From Sabellastarte sp. h YS-2021 (taxonomy: Eukaryota > Annelida > Polychaeta > Sabellida > Sabellidae): 64,000 bases of DNA. The notes below the pieces were generated by a model that saw only the letters and a program-made list of their open reading frames with translations, searched no databases and had not been told where the DNA came from. Below, in pieces: positions 35,028-46,089 of this stretch. Position 1 is the stretch's first letter. Each line of letters begins with the position of its first letter. The position numbers and the translations under genes are program-made. The DNA lies in assembly GCA_964017235.1 (NCBI GenBank), contig OZ024936.1, positions 55,107,028-55,171,027 of the forward strand. Direction: 5' to 3'.

Positions 35028-36480
35028 CACTTCCGCTTTAGTGGAATAGGGACATTAAATCTCGTTTGTCCATATGTCAGTTTGTCCATCACAAAAACTT
35101 TAACCTAGTCCATAACATCCAAACCCCATGACAGATTTTGACCCAATTTGGTAGAAAGGTTTATCCAAAGGAGATAAACAGTTTCTTTGGTTTTGGGCAG
35201 GATCCAATGAAAACTGTTGCTATAGCAATCATTTTTTATTACCCCACAGCCCTTCAGGGCTGTCGGGGTATAGTTTTCACCCATGGTGTCCGGATGGGGA
35301 TGGCGGGCGGCGGAAAAAAGTTTGTCCGGGCTGTATCTCAGAAACCGTAAGGTGTAGGAAGTTGATACGTGGTAGGGACATCGGTGAGGGGTTGTAGGTG
35401 TGCAACGTCATGATCTGACCTTGATTTGACATTTGACCTTACCGTAGTGACCTTGACCTATCAAATCTTGTCCGGGCTATATCTCGGAAACCGTAAGGTG
35501 TAGGAAGTTGATACTTGGTAGGGACATTGGTTAGGGAGTGTAGGTGTGCAATGTTATGGTCTGACCTTGATTTAACCTTTGACCTTGTCATAGTGACCTT
35601 GACCTATAAAATCTTGTCCGGGCTATTATCTCGGAAACCATAAGGTGTAGGAAGTTGATGCTTGATAGGGACATTGGTTAGGGGGTGTAGGTGTGCAGCA
35701 TCATGGTGTGACCTTGATTTGACCTTTGACCTTGTCGTAGTGACCTTGACCTTTAAAATCTTGTTGCACCTTTGGGTCTGTCTTTTGATGCAGATTAAGC
35801 ACTGTTAAAGTCATATTAGAATTCATTAAGAATTTTTCTTTTACAACTTCTCATTGTAACAGATGGAATTTCATCAAGTGAGCCGCAGATGTTGCTCCAA
35901 CACCACACATAAGCATTCATGGAATGTATTACCACTTCTGTATGCATGGTAATATTCAAAACATCCAAACCATAATTCGGCCATGCCAGATGTAGATAAA
36001 TAGTGTCGTAATGTTTAGTTTACTGATTAATGCTGTCATTTTAATATTAAATTGTCTTGTTTTAATACTTCATCTTTACATGTATTATCTTTCTCTTGGA
36101 CATTGTTTTCTCTAAGCATTGTTTGGACCTTTATATAACTGACAGTGCTCTGGAAGTATCCTGAACTTTGTACTGATACAGTACTTCTATATCTCATGGC
36201 GTTAAAAATATTTCCCTAGGCTGTCGGGTACGGACATCTCTGATGCTATTTTTTTTTTACTTTCTTGTCATAGACTGAACCCTTTGTTAGATTTTCACCA
36301 AGTTTGGCATAAAAGTGTACCTAGAAATCTATAACTCTTTCAGTTTTGGGGATAATCCAGTAAAAAGTGTTGCTATGGTAACCATTATTGTTTGAATATT
36401 TAGGTATTGTTAGGTGTACAGAGTATAGTTCAGGCACATTGATTGGATATTTTTCATTGGACCAACTTTCATAACATTAC
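35028..36480. mobile_element. TGTCCCT-hairpin repeat element, interrupted
   Basis: Starts with a hairpin (TGTCCCT ... AGGGACA) and a leader TTTGTCCATATGTCAGTTTG. It has one roughly 130-bp unit before and one after the element at 35240-36248 (ACAGATTTTGACCCAATTTG; TTAGATTTTCACCAAGTTTG). It looks like another small tandem-core family. The ends are not well defined. Confidence 0.5.
35240..36248 (+). mobile_element. Tandem-core Helentron-like element, ACCCCACAGCC family, copy 1
   Basis: 5' hairpin TACCCCACAGCCCT...AGGGCTGTCGGGGTA, three to four 150-bp core units, a unique tail (CTCCAACACCACACATAAGC) and a 3' end with GGCTGTCGGGTA, the near-inverse of the start. A terminal hairpin CATC-TCT-GATG follows, then CTA and T-rich flank. 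No ORF of note. Nested in 35028-36480. Confidence 0.8.
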
Positions 36481-36499
36481 AAATTGCATCACATTTGGT

Positions 36500-37310
36500 T
36501 TTTAGCCCCAGCCAGAAAGGCTGGGGTTATAGTCATCCCCTGCTCCATCCGGGTGGGGGCGGCGGGAGCTGGCATAAAGCTTGTGGGTGTTCCACAGCCT
36601 AAACCCACAGATGGATTTTCACCAAATTTTCAGGATATGTAGAGAGGTTCTAGAGCTGATTAGGTTTTGGTGAGTATCTGACAGCAACTATTGCCATGGC
36701 AACACGTTTAGAATTTTTAGGTGATAAAGTTTGTGGGTTTTGCCACAGCCTAAACCCATGCATGGATGTTCACCAAAGTTTTATGATATGTTTAGCCCAA
36801 GAGGATTCTAGAGCTGATTAGGTTGTAGGGGGTATCTGGGAACAACTGTTGTCATGGCAAAACTTTTAAGATTTTTGTCTTAAAGTTTGGGGGTATTCCA
36901 CAGCCTAAACCCATGCATGGATGTTCACCAAAGTTTTATGATATGTTTAGCCCAAGAGGATTCTAGAGCTGATTAGGTTGTAGGGGGTATCTGGGAACAA
37001 CTGTTGTCATGGCAAAACTTTTAAGATTTTTGTCTTAAAGTTTGGGGGTATTCCACAGCATAAGCCCAATCTTGGATTTTCACCAACTTTTCAGGATGTG
37101 TTTAGCCCAATAGGATCTGAAGCTGATTAGGTTTTGGGGGTATCTGGCAACAATTTTAAGATTTTTGGGCTTAATGTTTGCGTGTTCCACAGCCTAAACC
37201 TATGCATGGATTTTCAAGAAATTTTTAGGAAATGTTTACCCCAAGAGGATCCAAAGCTGATTAGGTTTTGGGGTTATCTGGCAACAACTGTTTGAAATGC
37301 TTGAAAACCT
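36500..37310 (+). repeat. AGCCCCAGCC-hairpin tandem-core element
   Basis: The leader hairpin AGCCCCAGCC...GGCTGGGGTTA at 36504-36531 is followed by about five units of 155-165 bp with TTCCACAGCCTAAACCCA, GATTTTCACCAAA and GCTGATTAGGTT. The two middle units are nearly identical. I see no matching 3' inverted motif, so the 3' end is probably lost. Confidence 0.7.
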
Positions 37311-37639
37311 TTTTAGCAAACCTTCACAAGCCATACTTAAAAATACATACTGGCAAATTTATTTCACAAATTTAAACAGAGTTAGAAATATGTAATTTGC
37401 CACTTTAGGCATTCTTTGAAAGTCAGTCACCGTGGAACAATAAAAATTTGTGTAATTTTATATCGGGGGAGGTCAAAGGTCAGATGTAGTCCCAAAAAAT
37501 CATAAATCAAAGTGATTATAGCCAATGGGTTATAACCATTTTATGGAGAATTTCCCACAAATCAAGCGTATAGTTCTAGCGTATAGAAGGTTCCTCACTG
37601 GAAAACTTTATACACTGTATGTCAAATTTCACCCTGTAT

Positions 37640-38212
37640 ATACCGAAACCTTGCGCACAACGGCCCATTTTCACGTAACGGCCCATCCCCCAAATTCCTG
37701 AAAATTCGTCTTTTCACCCAATATTTTTGAAAAACTTACAAAGACATACAGCAAAGTTTGTTTTTTCTTTTTTGCGTTCACAAACTTGGAAGTTAGTGTA
37801 CAAATAAAAAAATATGCCAAATAGTGCATTAGTTTTATGAGGTGTACATCTTCCCTCTTAAAATGCTTATTTTATGGTTTCCAAGAAGTGAGGAATCATA
37901 TTTAAAAAAAAAAACGGGGCTGACTGCAGCATTTTTATCGAATGAAATTTAGGGTACCAGTCTAGTATATTACAGGTGACAAATTGCCGGTGAAATTATT
38001 GAAGGTAAATAGTTGCAGGTAAACCAAAATGAAAACAAGTCAAAATGAATGGAGTATAGAGTGATAAAGTGTACTTTATGCATGGAATACCACAGGTATG
38101 TTGATAAAATATATTTTATTTTACGTCTTTGCTTCGCGTAACCGCCCATCCCCAACTTTTGAGATTTTCCCTAATTATCGCCCATGAGCCGTTACGCGCA
38201 AGATTTCGGTAT
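37640..38212. mobile_element. TIR MITE with repeated CGGCCCAT motif, next to exon 3
   Basis: Left end ATACCGAAACCTTGCGCAC, then AACGGCCCAT twice. The right end has the inverse (GGGCGGTTACG, GCCCATGAGCC, GCGCAAGATTTCGGTAT). TIR matches are interrupted by spacer differences. No target duplication recognised. Its right end is 17 nt from the acceptor AG of DLAT exon 3. Confidence 0.7.
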
Positions 38213-38229
38213 TTTTAAATCTTATTTAG

Positions 38230-38348
38230 GAGACCTCCTGGCAGAAATTGAGACTGATAAAGCAACAATGGGATTTGAAACCCCAGAAGAAGGTTACCTA
38301 GCCAAGATTATTCTACCGGGTGGCTCCCAAGATGTACCTGTGGGAAAG
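38230..38348 (+). CDS. DLAT: DLAT exon 3: lipoyl-lysine half of lipoyl domain 1
   Basis: Encodes residues 90-129, [16 protein letters not shown] and onward. The lipoyl-attachment lysine is Lys100 in ETDKA. The acceptor AG is at 38228-38229 and the donor GTGAGT at 38349. The exon is 119 nt, exactly the length of exon 6, which encodes the same part of lipoyl domain 2. A TIR transposon ends at 38212, only 17 nt upstream, so the pyrimidine tract lies in the short gap between the element and the AG. Confidence 0.94.
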
Positions 38349-40010
38349 GTGAGTGGACATTTGTGAGTCCTTGACCTTATAAAATAGATGTCAGGAAACT
38401 TAAATTACTGTATAAATAGAAGTGTGATCTAGCAAAAAAAATTTCCTTAAGTTTTCATGTTTATGAAATTCACTAGAATTAATTTTCATAAGTGGCTGGT
38501 TTCTACTTGAGATATTAACATGCTAGTAATTTATTTTTACTATCCAAACTCATTAGCTAAATTTAAAGCAAAGTGAAAATTTCAAATTATACTATACCAG
38601 TATGTTAATGAAGGTATTGTTGAACACTGGGGAAAATAAGTGAGTGATGAATTACAAAAGGTAAGAATAGAAATTTCTCTCTTTTTGTCAATAATAGTAG
38701 TTTTTCAAATATTTCCAGTACAGTTGTGGCAATTTTAAATGAATCAATGTTTTCTGTCCATTCTACTTATTTCTACAAGAGTTCCAAGCATTGATAGTGG
38801 CTCGTCTGTGAAAATATGATTCAACCTCCAAGCAAACCCATTTTTGTCATTTTAATATATGCCATTGTAATATATTAACTTAGCGTAATATTTTATCAAA
38901 TGCATATTCAGTGATGCTTCTAGAGCGCGGGATACGCGATATCTCGCGAGTTTTAGTACTAGCCCGCAATTCGGTATATTCGGCGCGTTCGGTAGAAGAC
39001 ACGATCCCGCATGTTTACAAAATGGAGGGGCACCGATCGTTTCGCGAAAATCCTTTAATTTTATCATCATGAAGGCTATATTTGGTCGTTTTTTCAGCGA
39101 AAAATGTTATTTCATATGAAAACAAAACGGATACTACAGTTTGAAAGTGGATGATGCAAACGTCAGATACTAACAACAATACTGTTGAACCAGTTCATAC
39201 AGCATAGTCTGTGTTCCTCATATCTTCTCATGAATATTAATGAGCTGTGAGTTATGGCCGTGAGTTTTCAAGTTTGAAGTGTTATACCTTTGTTGATGGT
39301 TCCATTTTATAAAATATTGCTAGAAAACCCCAATGGAAATCTATGACCTCACATCATCTCATGAATATTAATGACTTGGGTGCTACTGCAGTATGGCCAT
39401 GAGTTCCCCAGTTTAAAGCATTTGGTCTTTCATCGAGGCGCTTCTATTTAAAAAAATATTGCTAGAAAAGTATAGTCAAGTATCCTTGATTCGAGGGTCT
39501 TGGTGATTCGAGTATCGCCGTTTTTATAACATTAAATGGTGTTTTAGTATTTATAGTTTCATAAAACACATCCAAATTGCTTCAAAATAAAATATTTAGG
39601 TGCGAAATAAGCTCGTAACTAAAACGTTAAAACTCGCGAATCATGAAGATGTAAGGCTATTGTAGAATATGGCCCCAGGTCTTTAAGTAATAAAAATTAA
39701 TGTGATCTAATATCAGTTTCCATCTTCTATTTTTTTTTTCATGAAGATCCATACAGTAGCATTTGTGTAATCCTGCTAACAAACATACGGACAGACAAAT
39801 GCTTCCGAAATTAAACCCGCTTTGGCGGAGGTACAAGTTCCCATTTTTAGTGACCAAGCCCCCACATTTTTCGGACATGGGGGGGAACTGCCCCCACATT
39901 TCAAAATTTCTAGAATCAACACTGATATTTAACCATCTGGACTCTGAGTTGAATTCCTTTACTTTAGGGGTCCCACCTATAGTGTTTTTTGGTTCATGAA
40001 CACTCATGAT
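38349..40010. other. Intron 3, mostly unassigned
   Basis: 38349-38900 shows nothing. 38920-39070 is a GC-richer block with CGCGATATCTCGCGAG, possibly an old MITE. 39208-39480 has two diverged copies of the 131-bp repeat seen at 17701. 39490-39900 is unassigned. No exon signal between exons 3 and 4. Confidence 0.4.
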
Positions 40011-40239
40011 TAGAGTAAGAAATCTAAAATTCGCCAGGAATCTAAAATTCGCCACCTCTAAAACCTTAGTTAATTTTATGAAGAAAATGATGTTTTTGTC
40101 TAAAAATTGGTATTTTTCAGTTCAAAAAGCCTTAATTTACTATACAGTCAACAAATCTCACCACAATTCATTTATTTTATTAGTATTTTCACATGTGGCG
40201 AATTTCAGATATGTGGCGAATTTTAGATTTCTTACTCTA
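40011..40239. mobile_element. MULE-like MITE, TAGAGTAAGAAATC family, copy 1
   Basis: TIRs of about 44 bp: TAGAGTAAGAAATCTAAAAT, then TTCGCCA twice on the left, and the inverse (GTGGCGAATTT twice) on the right. The TTCGCCAC motif is the same as in the MULE TIR at 3434. No target duplication recognised. It lies 263 bp upstream of exon 4. Confidence 0.8.
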
Positions 40240-40501
40240 CTCCTTTTAGCAAAAATTAATCAAAATTGGGTCTTTTTGGGTTAAAATATGGTCAACTTTA
40301 ATTTGGTAATCTTATATCAATACATTTTGAAAATGTTAAAGATTTCAACAATTATCACAGAAAAAAATATTCCTTTCATTAAGGCTAATGAGGGTAAATA
40401 TCATAATAAGACATGTCCCATAATTTAAACGGAATTGGAAGTTTAACACAATGTATGAATAGGACTGTGGCAATTTTCATATTCTGTGACCTTATCCACA
40501 G

Positions 40502-40631
40502 CTGCTATGTATCATTGTGACGGAGCAGGCTGAGATTGATGCATTTAAAGACTACCAGCCAGAAGCCAGCGAAACTTCTGACAACCCAGCCACATCAGAG
40601 CCAACAAAGGACTATCCTTCTCATATTACAG
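40502..40631 (+). CDS. DLAT: DLAT exon 4: end of lipoyl domain 1 and linker
   Basis: Residues 130-172. It opens with LLCIIVTEQAEIDAFKDY, the last beta strands of lipoyl domain 1, followed by an acidic Ser/Thr/Pro linker (about 148-171) to the second lipoyl domain. The acceptor is ...ATCCACAG and the donor GTATGT at 40632. The opening LLCIIV matches the opening of exon 7, the paralogous exon of lipoyl domain 2. The last base G joins TT of exon 5 to make Val173. Confidence 0.92.
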
Positions 40632-41272
40632 GTATGTATCAGAAAGGGAATAAATACAAGACTGTGTTAATCCAGTACATGTGAATGAGTAGTAGTATAA
40701 TGGAGCATTGAATTAACAGAACCGTTCTGTTTGTGTAAAAATTTGGAATGGATCAGTAGGCCCGGTATCTTGGTACCGAAAGCATTTTAATGATATACTG
40801 AGATGAAATTTTACAACCACCACTTCGCTTGTTAGCACATATAATGGAAGGAAAACTTAAAATATTAGGAACATACCCCAAATCTAAAGAAATTACAAGC
40901 TTTTAGCCCATATTTTTGTGCATTTTGCCGACTGTTAGAGCGATTTTATTTACCAGAACTGCCATGTTTTGGTAATAGTATTATAACCTTAATCTCACTT
41001 GTCAACACATATAATTAAAGGAAAACTGAAATATATTGAAAACAACAAAAATATGAAGAAATTCTGCACTTTTATATCATATTTTGTGTATTTATGGACT
41101 TGTATTGCCATGTCGTTAAGAGGAACGTCCATGTTTGTTGGGTGAACTAAAACATGGAATCCTGGAATTGGTACGGTTTTGCATTGGCAACAGTTCAATG
41201 GTTGGTATCTCTGCAATTTAGTAAACTATGGTCTGGCTCGCCCATCAATCACATGCTTTCAGAAACAGACTT
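40632..41272. other. Start of intron 4, nothing recognised
   Basis: AT-rich intron. A loosely repeated block (GGAAAACTTAAAATATT / GGAAAACTGAAATATATT with TTGCCATGT) at 40800-41130 may be an old duplication. No ORF or known element. Confidence 0.4.
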
Positions 41273-41697
41273 TAGTGAGTGGAATTACCTCAATTTTCGT
41301 GGTCGTTTATTCGTCCATTTTTCCAAACGATAGTCAACCCATAATCGACTTTTTTACTCCACTGTTGGCCAATATATGTTTATCATGAAACGCTTTCCGG
41401 GTGAAGTATATTTCAATCCGGTAAGAATAAACGCATTTCTGACATTTAGGATCTACCAAAAGCACCCAGTACCTGTAAATATGATGCTAGTTATGACTTA
41501 TCAGCAAACCCAAAATTCATGACAAATCTATTGATTTATTAAAGGAAACTGCCTAAAATATGTATACAATAACAAAAAATGTGGCAGCTGAGATATGCAA
41601 AGAAGGGTAAGATTTAATTGATTTCTAGAAATTGTCAGTGACCAACCGCGATTGTTCCATGCGACCGACAATTAATCGTCTAATCATCCACCCACTA
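41273..41697. mobile_element. hAT MITE, 425 bp, uninterrupted relative of 23834-34440
   Basis: Ends TAGTGAGTGGAAT and ATCATCCACCCACTA. Its inverse aligns with the two halves at 23834-23962 and 34151-34440. An 8-bp duplication is not evident (ACAGACTT versus GAAAGAGT). The following 41698-42092 holds nothing recognised. Confidence 0.75.
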
Positions 41698-42155
41698 GAA
41701 AGAGTTAAAATACTCAGATCTAATATAAAATCTTGTCTGTTTGTTATGGGTGGAACTGGAACATCAGTTTACCACACACACAGTGCATTATCCTAAGCTG
41801 TGGGTACATGATATTTGATGCCTCAAATAAATTTTCATATTGAAAGAATATTTTGACAAAATGCACATATAGTATGCTGGTATTATAGGTTTCATGACAT
41901 TGTGTGTTTGTGCATCTCTGGTGTAGTATTTTGTTGTTTTGTACTTTTTGTAAGGTTTGCTGTGTAGTGTATTGATCATGGTTAAATTGTTTTGTACTTT
42001 ATGACTTTTGTTTGGTATTTTGTTAAAATGTCCAAATAAATATGTTAAAAGTTAGGGTATGTGTTTGACAGTTATTTATTATGACGCTTCTGTAGAGTAA
42101 GAAATCTAAAATTCGCCAGGAATCTAAAATTCGCCACCTCTAAAACCTTAGTTAA

Positions 42156-44016
42156 TTAAGCGGCCCGTCAGGGACGCTTATTTGTTTTCACCGAAGTTCG
42201 ACTGATCACCGCCGCCGCCGGATTATGGTCTCCCTTGAATGACTTCTTAGCCTTTCAAATTTTTCTATCCTTCTTATCTTTCTTTAAAACTATAGGGGCG
42301 GGAAAAAAATTTGGGATACTTTGCGCGGACCTTAAGCTTAACTTAAGGTAACCTTAAGTATAACTCCAAAACACCCCGTCATCGCGTTTCGGAAAAAACC
42401 ACACACACCTGTGCTATAAAATTTATCTGGTACATTCTAGACCAAATTTCCAAGGTCGGAAAGGATTTTCTCATCAATCGGACTATAGATGCCTGAATGG
42501 GAGGCGTTTAATTTTTGTAAAGTTTTAAAAATGGGTTATTGGTCTGTATCTCAAAAACGGTCAGGATTTCGGCGTTTTGTTGGAATAACTTATTCAGCTA
42601 CTTTTTGATAATCTTTCACATGCCAAAGTTTTAGCCCTGTATCTGCACTCTTAAGGTCACCTTTATGTCAAAAAAGGGGGTTTTAGCTAGTGCTGGGACG
42701 AGTTGACGGAAACTCGAGTTACAACTCGATGGGCGATAATTGGGGGTCGCATCGATTTGCGCAAGTCAAACTCGAGTTTTCGAAAACGTATATTTTTTCA
42801 CCATCTTAGGCTGACACTTCACCAAAACAATAGAAATATCTGAAATTTTCAAAAATATATTGTACTTTTACTTTATTCTTGCTTAAATCAATGAAGATTT
42901 AACTTAAATTATATCGCGAAAGACCATTTCCAGTTCAAAGTTTTGTCTCATGTACGGTTATGTAAAATATTTTCGCTAACAAACGAAATACTTTATCCCG
43001 AAAATTACTCGAGTTTGACTCGAGTTCAACTCGCTTCTAACAAGTGATGCTCGATCTTTCATTTAAGCTGGCGATCCCACCACTAGTTTTAGCCCTCCAG
43101 TTCACTTAATTTTTCACTTTTTTCAACCAAACTTTGCACATTTATTAAGATTTGCCAAAGGAATATCCTGACTTTATGGTGACCTTAAACTCAAAATGTT
43201 AATGGACATATGGCCTGCTTAAAGTCATCAAATTGCAATAAAATCCTCTGGCTCCTTTCTTTTTCCATTTTTTATATTGAAATTATCACTGGTATTAAAC
43301 TAGATAAAAATAATACTTATGGTGACCTTAAACTCACAGTATGAATGGAGTTGTAGCCACCTTAAAGTGAAATAAGGGGGTTTTCAGCCTCCAAGTATCT
43401 TATTGTTTGACTGACCTCAGTTAAACTTTGCACACCTATAAAAGATGGCAAACCAAAGGGTTATCCTGACTTTAAGGTGACCTTAAACTGTTAATATAAT
43501 TTTGCCCCCCCCCCTAAAGTCATAACATTTGAATAAAGCCGTCTGGCTCCTTTCTTTTTCCATATCTAACATATATTGATATTGAAGGGACATATTATGG
43601 TCACCTTAAAGTCGCAGTATGAATGAAGTTATGGTGACCTTACAGTGAAAAAGGAAGTTTCAGCCTCCAGCTATCTTATTGTTCAACTGACCTGAGCTAA
43701 ACTTTATGCACTTATAAAGAATGAGAAAAGGGACATTCTTATTTTATGGTCACGTTAAACTCCCAATATGAATGAAGTTATGGTCACCTTGCAGTGAAAT
43801 TATGGAGTTTTTAATCTCCAGCTATTGTATTGTTCAGCTGACCTCACTTTAATTGTGCACACTTATTAAAGATGAAAATAGGGACAAGTAACGTACATAA
43901 TGCAATAAAGTTCACATTTTGTATTGCTTATGATGCATATGTTGACATCTTTTATGGGTGACTTCTTTTTCATCAGGGCTGCTTCATTTTTGTCAGCAAA
44001 AACATTCTTCTAGTTT
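42156..44016 (+). mobile_element. Non-autonomous Helitron-like element, copy A
   Basis: Begins TTAAGCGGCCCG. It ends with GGGCTGCT (inverse of AGCGGCCC with one change), the hairpin TTTTTG-TCAG-CAAAAA, and CTTCTAG before T. Insertion between A and T without duplication and a hairpin just before CTAG are Helitron hallmarks. The paired subterminal motifs suggest the Helentron branch. The core has loose repeats with TTATGGTCACCTTA. It contains the hAT MITE 42688-43085. No Rep/helicase. Confidence 0.8.
42688..43085. mobile_element. hAT MITE, 398 bp, nested in Helitron-like copy A
   Basis: Ends TAGTGCTGGGACGA / GCGATCCCACCACTA, flanked by GTTTTAGC (42680-42687, 43086-43093), a perfect 8-bp duplication. 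Copy B at about 48095 shows the empty site GGTTTTAGCCCTCC. Confidence 0.9.
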
Positions 44017-44179
44017 TATGAAGAAAATGACGTTTTTTGTCTAAACATTGGTATTTTCAGTTCAAAAAGCCTTAATTTACTAGACAGTCAACAAATCTCA
44101 CCACAATTCATTTATTTTATTAGTATTTTTACATGTGGCGAATTTCAGATATGTGGCGAATTTTAGATTTCTTACTCTA

Positions 44180-44566
44180 TACTTGTAGTAGATAATCTGA
44201 ATTACTTCAATTGAGGGTGATTTAGGACAAAAGTTAGGACTGGAAGGTCGAAATCCAAAAGCCAGTCTGACTTGAGAGATCCCCTTTTCAGAAGTAACCA
44301 CTGGAAATAATAGTAAAGCAAATCTATAGATTGATCTTATGTTTATGTAAATATAGTATCGGATATATATGAGAATAATGAAAATTAACTATGAAAAATG
44401 AAAGATTGGTAGGCATATCATAGTTTGTTTCTCAATGCAGGTGGCATTTGTTCTCCACATGTGCAGAAAACTTCCTGAATGACATATACAAATAATATAA
44501 TATATCTTGAATGACAGTGACGAGTAATATATTGCTAATCTTCATGAGTTATTTATATATCTTTTC
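44180..44566. other. Intron 4 segment, nothing recognised
   Basis: AT-rich. No repeat family, ORF or RNA signal was seen between the split MITE and the next hAT MITE. Confidence 0.4.
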
Positions 44567-44893
44567 TAGGGCTGTGAACGAGTACTCGAGCCTCGATAGA
44601 CGAGTCGATCTTTGCTAGTACTCGAGTCCATTTTAAATCCTTGGTTACTTGCGAGATATTGTATTAGCGCCCACATAATGAAACGCTTGTGTAAAATATG
44701 CCACATTTCAGCATTTCCGTCATGTAATATCAATTAAAGTTATTATTTTTGCTTGAAAACATATAAGTTACTCCATGTTCTATAAGATCTGGTCGAATAG
44801 AAGACATTTTTCTTCCAAAGTTTTACTCGAATTCGGGCCGGTTGTGAGAGGGCGAGTACTCGATGCCGTTTTTCAGCACTCGTCACAGCCCTA
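44567..44893. mobile_element. hAT MITE, 327 bp
   Basis: Ends TAGGGCTGTGAACGAGTACT / GTCACAGCCCTA, with 8-bp duplication ATCTTTTC at 44559-44566 and 44894-44901. Same family as 32389-32778. Confidence 0.88.
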
Positions 44894-45029
44894 ATCTTTT
44901 CTATATATTTAGTATCAACCTTATTTATGAGTATTGAATAATAAGTAAAATAAGTCTCCATATTTATAGAAAGAATGCCAAAAAGGCTGTCATGTATCAC
45001 AGCTCCGGTGAATATAAAACTTCAATTTT

Positions 45030-46089
45030 TACCCCACAGCCCTTAAGAGCTGTCGGGGTATTGTTTTCACCCATGATGGGCGGGTGGGCGGGCGGCGGGA
45101 AAAAGTTTGTCTGGGCTGTATCTCAGAAACCATAAGGTGTAGGAAGTTGATACTTGGTAGGGACATTGGTTAGGATGTGTAGGTGTGCAACATCATGGTC
45201 TGACCTTGATTTGACCTTACCGTAGTGACCTTGAGTTTGAAAATCTTGTCTGGGCTATATCTCAGAAACCGTAAGGTGTACGAAGTTGATACTTGGTAGG
45301 GACATTGGTTAGGAGGTGAAGGTGTGCAACGTCATGGTCTGACCAGGATTTGACCTTTGACCTTGTCATAGAGACCTTGACCTATAAAATCTTGTTCCGG
45401 CTATTTCTCGGAAACCGTGAGGTGTAGGAAGTTGATACTTACTAGGGACATTGGTTAGGGGGTATAGGTGTGCAACATCATGGTCTGACCAGGATTTGAC
45501 CTTGCTGTAGTGACCTTGACCTATTAAATCTTGTCCGGGCTATATCTCGGAAACCGTGAGGTGTAGGAAGGTGATACTTACTAGGGACATTGGTTAGGGG
45601 GTGTAGGGGTGCAGCATCATGGTGTGACCTTGATTTGACCTTGTTGTAGTGACCTTGACCTATAAAATCTTGTTGCACCTTTGGGTCTGTCTTTTGATGC
45701 AGATTTGGCACTGTTAAATTCACATTAGAATTCATTAAGAATTTTACTTTTACAACTTCCCATTGAAACCGATGGCATTTCATCAAGTGAGCCACAGATT
45801 TTGCTCCAACACCACACATAAGCATTCATGGAATGTATTACCACTTCTGTATGCATGGCAATATTCAAAACAACTAAACCATAATTTGGCCATGCCAGAT
45901 GTATATAAAGTATATGCATTAACTTTCTCTTACAGACATTATTTTCTCTATTTAAACATTGTTTGGACCTTTATATAACTGACAGTGCTCTGAAAGTATC
46001 CTGAACTTTGTACTGATACGGTACTTCTATATCTCATGGTGTTAGAAATATTTCCCTAGGCTGTGGGGTACGGGCATCTCTGATGCTAG
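45030..46089 (+). mobile_element. Tandem-core Helentron-like element, ACCCCACAGCC family, copy 2
   Basis: 5' TACCCCACAGCC hairpin, four to five 150-bp core units, tail with CTCCAACACCACACATAAGC. The 3' subterminal GGCTGTGGGGTA is the exact inverse of the start. A terminal hairpin GCATC-TCT-GATGC and CTAG follow before TTTT. Its flanks are T-rich, with no clear duplication. Confidence 0.85.

Larger units (their letters stand above)
42093..44179. mobile_element. MULE-like MITE copy 2, split by a Helitron-like element
   Basis: The left half 42093-42155 and right half 44017-44179 together reproduce the 230-bp MITE of 40011. At the join, ...TTAGTTAA|TTTTATG restores the intact sequence exactly, so the insertion at 42156-44016 made no target duplication. 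Confidence 0.88.

Noticed and set aside
39657-40055. 132-aa minus-strand ORF
   Set aside because: It runs through the MITE end at 40011 and unassigned intron, with no domain or codon pattern of a gene.
41273-41697. 8-bp target duplication at this MITE
   Set aside because: Flanks ACAGACTT and GAAAGAGT do not match, so I do not claim one.
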